Shown one piece after another: positions 18,500-24,326 of a DNA stretch of 24,326 nt. Source of the stretch: Actinomycetota bacterium (GTDB lineage: Bacteria > Actinomycetota > Actinomycetes > Streptosporangiales > Streptosporangiaceae); contig QGUZ01000048.1 of the NCBI GenBank assembly GCA_003242605.1, forward strand, positions 1 through 24,326. Direction: 5' to 3'. The notes under the pieces were generated by a model. The model was not told where the DNA came from. It made no database searches and saw nothing but the letters and a program-made list of their open reading frames with translations. Within the stretch, counting starts at the first letter, position 1; every line of letters starts with the position of its first letter. The translations under genes and the position numbers were made by a program.

Positions 18500-21490
18500 G
18501 TGAACGCCGCGGGACGCCTCGACACCACCGCAGGCAGGCTCGCCCGGCTCGGCTTCGTCGACGGTGCCCGGGCCGAACGCCTGCTCGACGAGCTCGGTCC
18601 CGAGGCGGTCGGCGACGTCGAGCTGCTCGCGGAGCTCGTCGCCGCGGCCGACCCGGACCTCGCCCTCACCTCGCTCAACCGGCTCGCCGAACGCGACCCC
18701 AGCGTGCTCGGCGCCATGCGCCAGGACCCCGGGCTGCGCCGCCGGCTGGTCCGGGTGTTCGGCGTCTCGGCCGCCCTCGGCGACCACGTCGTCCGGCATC
18801 CGGAGCACTGGCGCCTGCTCGCGGGGGAGGACGCGGCGCGGCGGCCCACCGAGGAGGAGCTCCGCGCCGAGCTGCTGTACGCCGTCGGCGCCGACCCCGA
18901 CGCCGCGGAGCCGGTCGCGCGCGACGCGGGCACCGAGACCCTCTCCGCGCTGCGCGTCGCCTACCGCGGCAGGCTGCTCCACCTCGCCGCCCGGGACGTC
19001 ACCGGCGAGGTCTCGATCGCCGAGGCCACCGCCGAGCTGTCCGACCTCGCCGCCGCCGCCCTCGAGGCGGGCCTCGCGATCGCCCGCGCCGAGCACGAGG
19101 AGCACGAGGGGGTACGGCTCGCCGTGATCGGCATGGGCAAGTGCGGGGCGCGCGAGCTCAACTACATCTCCGACGTCGATGTGATCTTCGTCGCCGAGCC
19201 GCGGGAGGGCGTCGACGAGACCAAGGCGCTGCGCACCGCCACCAAGCTCGCCCAGGGCATGATGCGCGCCTGCTCGGCGAGCACCCCGGAGGGCGCGCTG
19301 TGGGAGGTCGACGCGGCGCTGCGGCCCGAGGGCAAGGCCGGGCCGCTGGTGCGCACCCTCGCCAGCCACCTCACCTACTACCGCCGCTGGGCGAAGACCT
19401 GGGAGTTCCAGGCGCTGCTCAAGGCCCGCCCGGTCGCGGGCGACCTCGCGCTCGGCGAGCAGTACGTCGCGGCGGTCAACGAGCTGGTCTGGCAGGCCTC
19501 GGCCCGGGAGAACTTCGTCGAGGACGTGCAGGCGATGCGCCGCCGGGTGGAGGCGCACGTGCGGGCCGACCAGGCCGACCGCCAGATCAAGCTCGGCCCC
19601 GGCGGGCTGCGCGACATCGAGTTCGCCGTGCAGCTGCTGCAGCTCGTGCACGGCCGCACCGACCCGCTGCTGCGCCGCCGGGCCACGCTCTCGGCGCTCA
19701 ACGCGCTCTCCCGGGGCGGCTACGTGGGCCGGGAGGACGCCAAGGCGCTCGCCGAGGCGTACACGTTCCTGCGGCAGGTCGAGCACCTGCTGCAGCTGCA
19801 CCGGCTGCGCCGTACCCACGTGCTGCCCACGGACGCGATGGAGCTGCGGCGGCTCGGCCGCGCCCTCGGCATGACCGCCGACCCGGTCGGCGAGTTCACC
19901 ACCCGGTGGCGGCGGCACGCGATGGAGGCGCGGCGGCTGCACGAGAAGCTGTTCTACCGGCCGCTGCTGCAGGCCGTGGCCCGGCTGCCCGCGGACGAGG
20001 CCCGGCTGTCCACCTCCGCCGCGGTCGCCCGGCTGGAGGCGCTCGGCTACGCCGACCCGGAGGGGGCGCTGCGGCACATCGCCGCGCTCACCACCGGGGT
20101 GTCCCGGCGGGCCGCGATCCAGCGCACGCTGCTGCCGGTCATGCTCGGCTGGTTCGCCGACGCCCCCGACCCCGACGCCGGGCTGCTCGGGTTCCGGCAG
20201 GTGAGCGACAAGCTCGGCACCACCCCGTGGTACCTGCGCCTGCTGCGCGACCAGACCGCGGTCGCCGAGCGCATGGCCCGCCTGCTCGGCACGAGCAAGT
20301 ACGTCACCGGGCTGCTGCTGCACGCGCCGGAGGGCGTGGCGATGCTCGGCTCCGACGCCGAGCTGGAGGTGCGGCCGATGGCGGCGCTGCAGGCCGAGGC
20401 GGCCTCGATCGTGCAGCGGTACGAGCCGGACGCCGAGGCCACGGTCACCGCGGTGCGCGCGCTGCGCCGCCGCGAGCTGTTCCGCCTCTCGGTTGCGAAC
20501 CTCATCGGGCGCATCGACGTCGAGCAGGTGGGGCAGGGGCTGTCCGAGCTCAACGACGTCACCATCCAGGCCGCGCTCGACGCCGCCCTCGCCGCCGTCA
20601 TGGCCGAGCGCGGGGGCGGGGAGCCGCCGACCCGGATCGCGGTCATCGCGATGGGGCGGCTGGGCGGCTACGAGTGCTCGTACGGCAGCGACGCCGACGT
20701 GATGTTCGTGCACGAGCCGCTGCCCGGCGTCGAGGAGCGGGAGGCCGCCGACGTGGCCCACGCGGTCGCCAACGAGCTGCGCAGGCTGCTCGCCCTGCCC
20801 ACGCCCGACCCGCCGCTCATCATCGACCCCGACCTGCGGCCCGAGGGCCGCCAGGGGCCGCTGGTGCGCACGCTCGCCTCCTACGCCGCGTACTACGAGC
20901 GCTGGTCGTCGCCGTGGGAGGCGCAGGCGCTGCTGCGCGCCCGGTTCTCGGCCGGGGACGCCGACCTGGGCCGGCGGTTCATCGAGCTCATCGACCCGCT
21001 GCGGTATCCGGCCGGCGGGATCTCCGCCGAGGCGGTGCGCGAGATCCGGCGGCTCAAGGCGCGCATGGAGGCCGAGCGGCTGCCGCGCGGCGCCGACCCC
21101 GCGCTCCACATCAAGCTCGGCCGCGGCGGGCTGTCGGACGTGGAGTGGGTGGCCCAGCTCCTCCAGCTCCGGTACGCCCACCGGGTGCCCGAGCTGCGCA
21201 CCACCCGCACCCTGGAGGCGCTGCGCGCCGCCGCGGCGGCCGGGCTGCTCGCGCCCAAGGACGAGGAGATCCTCGCCGAGGCCTGGCGGTTCGCCTCCCA
21301 GGTCCGGGACGCGATCATGCTGGTGCGCGGCCGGGCCGGGGACAGCGTCCCGGCCGACGTGCGCGAACGCGCCCGGGTGGCGCGTGCGCTCGGCTATCCG
21401 CCCGACGGTTCGGAGGATTTCCTCGACGACTATCGGCGTGCCACGCGGCGGGCGCGTCTCGTGGTGGAGCGCGTCTTCTACGACGCCTGA
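18500..21490 (+). CDS. glnE: Bifunctional glutamine synthetase adenylyltransferase/adenylyl-removing enzyme
   Basis: GlnE adds AMP to, or removes it from, the regulatory tyrosine of GlnA1 in response to nitrogen state. The 996-residue product has two nucleotidyltransferase halves. The N-terminal, adenylyl-removing half has GMGKCGARELNY from residue 211, with Asp225 and Asp227 in SDVDV as metal ligands. The C-terminal, adenylylating half has GRLGGYECSYGSDADV from 719, with Asp731 and Asp733. GPGGLRDIEFAVQLLQL and GRGGLSDVEWVAQLLQL are the matching helical-bundle segments after each half. GTG 18500 is chosen because homologues start near DTTAGRLARLGFVD and a -10 element ends 7 bases upstream; an ATG-less extension to 18434 lacks support. 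Length is normal for actinobacteria. GlnA1, the expected substrate, is encoded at the window end. Confidence 0.97.
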   Translation: MNAAGRLDTTAGRLARLGFVDGARAERLLDELGPEAVGDVELLAELVAAADPDLALTSLNRLAERDPSVLGAMRQDPGLRRRLVRVFGVSAALGDHVVRHPEHWRLLAGEDAARRPTEEELRAELLYAVGADPDAAEPVARDAGTETLSALRVAYRGRLLHLAARDVTGEVSIAEATAELSDLAAAALEAGLAIARAEHEEHEGVRLAVIGMGKCGARELNYISDVDVIFVAEPREGVDETKALRTATKLAQGMMRACSASTPEGALWEVDAALRPEGKAGPLVRTLASHLTYYRRWAKTWEFQALLKARPVAGDLALGEQYVAAVNELVWQASARENFVEDVQAMRRRVEAHVRADQADRQIKLGPGGLRDIEFAVQLLQLVHGRTDPLLRRRATLSALNALSRGGYVGREDAKALAEAYTFLRQVEHLLQLHRLRRTHVLPTDAMELRRLGRALGMTADPVGEFTTRWRRHAMEARRLHEKLFYRPLLQAVARLPADEARLSTSAAVARLEALGYADPEGALRHIAALTTGVSRRAAIQRTLLPVMLGWFADAPDPDAGLLGFRQVSDKLGTTPWYLRLLRDQTAVAERMARLLGTSKYVTGLLLHAPEGVAMLGSDAELEVRPMAALQAEAASIVQRYEPDAEATVTAVRALRRRELFRLSVANLIGRIDVEQVGQGLSELNDVTIQAALDAALAAVMAERGGGEPPTRIAVIAMGRLGGYECSYGSDADVMFVHEPLPGVEEREAADVAHAVANELRRLLALPTPDPPLIIDPDLRPEGRQGPLVRTLASYAAYYERWSSPWEAQALLRARFSAGDADLGRRFIELIDPLRYPAGGISAEAVREIRRLKARMEAERLPRGADPALHIKLGRGGLSDVEWVAQLLQLRYAHRVPELRTTRTLEALRAAAAAGLLAPKDEEILAEAWRFASQVRDAIMLVRGRAGDSVPADVRERARVARALGYPPDGSEDFLDDYRRATRRARLVVERVFYDA

Positions 21491-21493
21491 CCC

Positions 21494-21510
21494 CGGCCGT
21501 CCGGCGGCCG
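21494..21510 (+). terminator. Short GC hairpin after glnE
   Basis: CGGCCG (21494-21499), TCCGG, CGGCCG (21505-21510) form a 6-base stem four bases after the glnE stop. No U-tract follows. Confidence 0.4.
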
Positions 21511-21740
21511 TGGGCGGTCGTGGTGCGGAAAGCGGCGTCCGCGTGGTGCGTGCGCCGGGGACTCACCCGGCGGTGCGGAGGCTCCCCATACCCCGGCCGG
21601 CCGTGGCGTGCCCCGCGGTGGTGGGCCTCCCGGCGGCTGGGCCACGAGCGGGCCGGTGGCCGCCCGTCCGGCGACGCCGGAGACCGTCGGCCGGACCCTG
21701 GGAGGCGACACACACCGTTTTCGACCAGCCACGACGAGGG

Positions 21741-21749
21741 TTATCCACA
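21741..21749 (+). promoter_or_regulatory. DnaA-box match TTATCCACA
   Basis: The nine bases equal the classical high-affinity DnaA box. Only one copy is seen, so this is not an origin; it could titrate DnaA, regulate the gene at 21834, or be chance. Confidence 0.4.
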
Positions 21750-21766
21750 GATCATCGCGTCGCACT

Positions 21767-21782
21767 CCGAACAGGTGTTTGA
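21767..21782. promoter_or_regulatory. LexA-like box 1
   Basis: CCGAAC-AGGT-GTTTGA differs at two positions from the actinobacterial SOS box TCGAAC-N4-GTTCGA. It lies 52 bases before the start at 21834. Confidence 0.4.
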
Positions 21783-21805
21783 ATCGAGGACAGTGGGTGC
21801 CGTCA

Positions 21806-21821
21806 TCGATCACGTGTTCGA
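21806..21821. promoter_or_regulatory. LexA-like box 2
   Basis: TCGATC-ACGT-GTTCGA differs at one position from TCGAAC-N4-GTTCGA and lies 39 bases after box 1 and 12 bases before the ATG at 21834, where a bound repressor would block expression. Confidence 0.45.
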
Positions 21822-21833
21822 AAGGCGGTTCCC

Positions 21834-22736
21834 ATGCCCACCATCACCGAGCCCGGCGGTCCCGGCGACCACCTGCTCCTGCCCGTCCCCGCGCAGGTGA
21901 GTGTGAGCTACGTGGTGGCGGCGCCGGAGCGCGTCCCGGACGACCCCGCCGACACGATCGCCCACGTCGTGGCCGGCCTCCCCTTCCCCGACGGCCGGGA
22001 CTCGCTCACCGTCACGGTCACCGAGATCGGCGAGCAGGACCCGGCGCTCGCCTGGGCCCGCGAGGTCCTCTGCTGCCCCGAGTGCACCCCGGGCGCGGGC
22101 GCCCTGCTCGGCAGGCTCCTGCAGAGCAGCGACCGGCACCTCCGGGTCACCGCCACCGCCGCGCCCGGCTGGCCTCCCCGGCACCTGTACGCCGCGGCCC
22201 GGGTGGTCGACACCCTCGCCGACACCACCGGCGGCATCCCCCTCGACGCGGAGGCGCCCCGCATCCTCCCGCTGCCCTGGCGTCCCACCGTCGCCGCCTC
22301 CCCCGATAAGTTCGCGATCGCCGAGTGGCTCTGGATCGGCATCCACCCCGAGACCGCCGGCCACAGCATCCAGACCACCGGCCTCGCCCGCCTCGGCCTC
22401 CCCGAGCTCCGCGTCGAGGAGGTCCCCCTCCGCCACGCCACCGCCTGGATCCGCCTCGTCAAGGGCCTCGCGCGCTCCCTCACCGCCCGGCTGTTCACGC
22501 ACCTGTCCGCGCGGGACCCCGTCACCCCGCTTCCCGTCCCCGTCGAGCCCGTCGTCACCACCGCCGACGCGGCCCTCGCCCAGAACGCCCCGCCCCCGCC
22601 CGAACCTCGGGCGCTCACCGTGCGCCTCCGCCGGGAGCCGCCGTCCCCGGGCGTCCCGGTCCCGCACCTCGTCGTGACCCCAGCCGACGGTGATCCGGCC
22701 GACTGCTTCCGCCCGGGCGGGTGGCCCGCCACCTGA
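21834..22736 (+). CDS. Hypothetical protein, no recognised family
   Basis: I do not recognise this 300-residue protein. It starts at ATG 21834, with a weak AAGGCGG upstream. Seen in it: a Pro/Gly-rich start, VSVSYVVAAPERVPDD, a CCPEC cysteine group near residue 81, HLRVTATAAPGWPPRHLYAAARVVD, ILPLPWRP, then KFAIAEWLWIGIHPETAGHS and TTGLARLGLPELRVEEVP. Segments IQTTGLARLGLPELRVEEVP and WIRLVKGLARSL look like a strand-turn-strand pair followed by a helix. The C-terminal 60 residues are Pro-rich and probably disordered. There is no signal peptide or membrane segment. Third codon positions are strongly C-biased, supporting real coding. Upstream DnaA-like and LexA-like boxes hint at DNA-damage or replication-linked control. 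Confidence 0.68.
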   Translation: MPTITEPGGPGDHLLLPVPAQVSVSYVVAAPERVPDDPADTIAHVVAGLPFPDGRDSLTVTVTEIGEQDPALAWAREVLCCPECTPGAGALLGRLLQSSDRHLRVTATAAPGWPPRHLYAAARVVDTLADTTGGIPLDAEAPRILPLPWRPTVAASPDKFAIAEWLWIGIHPETAGHSIQTTGLARLGLPELRVEEVPLRHATAWIRLVKGLARSLTARLFTHLSARDPVTPLPVPVEPVVTTADAALAQNAPPPPEPRALTVRLRREPPSPGVPVPHLVVTPADGDPADCFRPGGWPAT

Positions 22737-22932
22737 CCGCACCACGTGCGTGGCGGGGCCTGCACGGCCGCCGAACGGCACGAGGAGGCCCCGACGGGCC
22801 GGGGAGGGCGTCCCCGCGCAGGCATGAGGAGGACGAGGCACGCCGCCGAAGAGACGATCGTCGTGCGCGCCACGCCGCAAAAGCCGGTTACATGGAACAG
22901 GTGGCTGTCGGCGAAGTGATCACGGTGAGGCG

Positions 22933-23601
22933 ATGACCGAGGACGAGTGGCCGGCCCGTCTCGCGCGTACGGTGGCCGGACAGGTCCGTGCGTACCGTGA
23001 GCTCAGGGGGATGAGTGCGGCGGAGCTCGCCGATGCGTGCGCCGCGCTCGGGCTTCCGATATCCCGCTCCGCGATCGCGGACCTCGAGTCGGGCCGCCGT
23101 CCGACGGTGAGCGTCGCCGAACTGCTCGTGTTCGCCCGCGTGTTGCACGTGCCGCCGATCGAGCTGCTGTGCCCGGTTGGCCGTGCCGACGCGGTGGAGA
23201 TCCTGCCCGGCCGAAAGACGCCGCCGTGGACGGCGCTGCGCTGGGTCAGCGGGGAGGCCCCGCTACCGGATCCCGGCGAATGCGGGGCGGGATACCTCTC
23301 GTCCCCGGAGGTGGAGCTCTACCGTGAGTCGGCGACCTACGCCTACCGGCTGCATGCGGAATATGAGAGCGCGTGCACCCAGGCGGGGTTCCGCGTGGGG
23401 GCGGCGCGGAGGGCGGCGAACGCGGCGGCGGGCGACGCGGAGCGGGCCGCCCACCTGGCGCGTGCCGCGGCGGAGGAACGGCGGTATCGGGAGAGCCGCC
23501 GGAGGCTGCGCGAGCACCGGGAACGGATGCGCAGGGAAGGCTTTGTGCCGCCTCCGCTCACGACTCATCTGCCGGACGCCGGCGACGAGCGGGATGCGTG
23601 A
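22933..23601 (+). CDS. XRE-family helix-turn-helix regulator
   Basis: The 222-residue protein starts at ATG 22933; GTGAGG lies only two bases away, so the ribosome site is poor, but later starts would break the DNA-binding domain. Residues about 10-75 form an XRE/Cro helix-turn-helix: VAGQVRAYRELRGMSAAELA, then PISRSAIADLESGRRPTVSV and AELLVFARVLHVPPIELL. A middle part with PPWTALRWVSGEAPLP follows. Residues about 135-215 are a long charged, Arg-rich helix that could form a coiled coil for dimerisation. Similar proteins occur in actinobacterial chromosomes and on integrative elements, but no integrase or att repeat is visible here. The target is unknown. Confidence 0.8.
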   Translation: MTEDEWPARLARTVAGQVRAYRELRGMSAAELADACAALGLPISRSAIADLESGRRPTVSVAELLVFARVLHVPPIELLCPVGRADAVEILPGRKTPPWTALRWVSGEAPLPDPGECGAGYLSSPEVELYRESATYAYRLHAEYESACTQAGFRVGAARRAANAAAGDAERAAHLARAAAEERRYRESRRRLREHRERMRREGFVPPPLTTHLPDAGDERDA

Positions 23602-24039
23602 CGGCCACGTCGAACGCCGCCCGGCGGCCGCCGGCCCGGCCCGGCCAGGGGCACGCGCTGGGATGGCCGGTGTCATCCCGCCCCGCCTCGCGCCAGAGGC
23701 GGCCTCACGGGAAGGGCGCATGGCGAGGTGGGGGAGGCGTGAAGCGATGGGCGGGCGTGACCGGGTGTCCCTGCGCCCCGGAGCCGCCCCGGGGCGCGCC
23801 GCTCGCCGGAGGCGGCGACGTCCGCGGCCGCGCGGGGCTCGCGGTGCCGTCCCGCGCCGAGCTCCACGCTGCGCACGCCCACCCGCACTTGGCGCGGCGC
23901 GGGGGAGGGCATGCGAAGGGCCGCCGACCGTGCCCCTGGCGGGCGGCCGGTCGACGGCCCTCGGGAGGACGACCTGAGCCTGGATGCGCCCTGAGCGGGT
24001 GGCCTTGCGGCCGTCGCTCAGGTCACGCCGCAAGCGGGA
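23602..24039. other. Gap between the XRE gene and glnA
   Basis: About 440 bases without a supportable gene; both strands have only Arg/Ala/Gly-rich shadow frames. The only structure seen is the hairpin at 23990-24022. Confidence 0.5.
23990..24022 (-). terminator. Strong hairpin terminator of glnA
   Basis: CCTGAGCG (23990-23997) pairs with CGCTCAGG (24015-24022), and GGCC (24001-24004) with GGCC (24009-24012) around TTGC. It starts 17 bases past the glnA stop on the minus strand. There is no U-tract, but the 8+4 base stems make it the most stable fold in the gap. Confidence 0.65.
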
Positions 24040-24326
24040 TCACACGTCGTAGTACAGCTCGAACTCGTGCGGGTGCGGACGGAGGCGAATCGGGTCCACC
24101 TCGTTCTTCCGCTTGTAGTCGATCCAGGTCTCGATGAGGTCCAGGGTGAAGACGCCGCCCTCGAGCAGGTACTCGTGGTCCTTCTCGAGGTTCTCGAGCA
24201 CGGCCTCGAGGGAGCCGGGCACCTGCGGGATGTTGCGGGCCTCCTCCGGCGGAAGCTCGTAGAGGTCCTTGTCGATCGGCTCCGGCGGCTCGATCTTGTT
24301 CTTGATGCCGTCGAGGCCGGCCATGA
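24040..24326 (-). CDS. glnA: Glutamine synthetase GlnA1, C-terminal 95 residues (runs off window end)
   Basis: This is the 3' part of the main, GlnE-regulated type-I glutamine synthetase. The readable end goes MAGLDGIKNKIEPPEPIDKD, then LYELPPEEARNIPQVPGSL, VFTLDLIETWIDYKRKNEVD and PHPHEFELYYDV, which matches the C-terminus of actinobacterial GlnA1. The tyrosine in LYELPPEE (codon at 24259-24261) corresponds to the adenylylated Tyr397 of the enterobacterial enzyme. The frame is open to the window edge; the ATG of MAGLDG is an internal methionine, not the start. It converges on the XRE gene and is followed by a strong hairpin. Confidence 0.93.
   Translation of the reverse strand, partial: MAGLDGIKNKIEPPEPIDKDLYELPPEEARNIPQVPGSLEAVLENLEKDHEYLLEGGVFTLDLIETWIDYKRKNEVDPIRLRPHPHEFELYYDV

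Larger units (their letters stand above)
21491..21833. other. Intergenic region with DnaA-like and LexA-like sites
   Basis: No gene is supported. The left two thirds are GC-rich. Bases 21711-21833 are AT-richer and contain a DnaA-box match (21741-21749) and two LexA-box-like inverted repeats (21767-21782, 21806-21821) before the start at 21834. Confidence 0.5.

Noticed and set aside
16012..18933. A 973-codon minus-strand open frame antisense to the hotdog and amidotransferase genes
   Set aside because: It has no recognisable domain and low-complexity Ser/Arg/Gly composition; the plus-strand genes have clear motifs.
18446..21181. A 911-codon minus-strand open frame antisense to glnE
   Set aside because: It is a mirror of codon bias in glnE, rich in Arg, Gly, Val and His repeats and without motifs.
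22721..22936. A 71-codon plus-strand frame overlapping the XRE start by ATGA
   Set aside because: The overlap resembles coupling, but the sequence is Arg-rich with no motif and no ribosome site at its start.
23602..24039. Possible integration-site or mobile-element remains beside the XRE gene
   Set aside because: No integrase, transposase, tRNA or direct repeats could be found on either side.
1..24326. CRISPR arrays, tRNA and rRNA genes, insertion sequences
   Set aside because: Looked for on both strands; no regularly spaced repeats, cloverleaf-like sequence, rRNA segments or transposase motifs were seen.

Overview
The window is very GC-rich, uses GTG starts often and has strong G/C bias at third codon positions. 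It carries an F420-dependent reductase gene, an adenylylation-controlled glutamine synthetase with its GlnE enzyme, a GlnR-type operator and probable leaderless transcripts. Together these point to a high-GC actinomycete; protein sequences and gene order suggest the Streptosporangiales, possibly a thermophile, but the species cannot be fixed from sequence alone.

Layout. Bases 1-2153 hold the 5' part of a methionine aminopeptidase gene (minus), a divergent small conserved protein with an acidic tail, a SIS-like hypothetical protein and npdG (F420H2:NADP oxidoreductase). Bases 2248-7606 hold panB (minus), a DHA2-type MFS exporter with two TetR-like operator boxes in its promoter, a TetR regulator, and nadE (minus), whose end overlaps the TetR end by 32 bases. 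Bases 7967-9328 encode a type-I glutamine synthetase of the GlnA2 kind behind a GlnR-like box, closed by a strong terminator.

Bases 9469-12873 form an accessory-looking island with visibly lower GC in its centre. A DUF2332/methyltransferase-like gene overlaps a membrane-anchored alpha/beta-hydrolase gene, and a soluble paralogous hydrolase lies on the other strand across an AT-richer divergent control region with a perfect palindrome. Bases 13408-16051 hold a second uncharacterised set: a Roadblock/LC7 protein followed by a PATAN (DUF4388)-like protein on the minus strand, facing a paralogous PATAN-like protein on the plus strand.

Bases 16426-21490 carry a double-hotdog thioesterase-like protein, an orphan class-I glutamine amidotransferase and glnE. 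Bases 21834-23601 carry a hypothetical protein behind LexA-like and DnaA-like boxes and an XRE regulator. The window ends in the 3' part of glnA (GlnA1, minus), with the adenylylation tyrosine present.

How the genes work together. The recognisable core is nitrogen and cofactor metabolism. GlnA1 is the expected GlnE target, GlnA2 lacks the target tyrosine, NadE and the amidotransferase use glutamine, PanB starts pantothenate synthesis, and NpdG exchanges hydride between F420 and NADP. The MFS/TetR pair is a self-contained efflux unit. The two undescribed candidates are the hydrolase/methyltransferase island and the PATAN-Roadblock set; their functions are inferred only from architecture.
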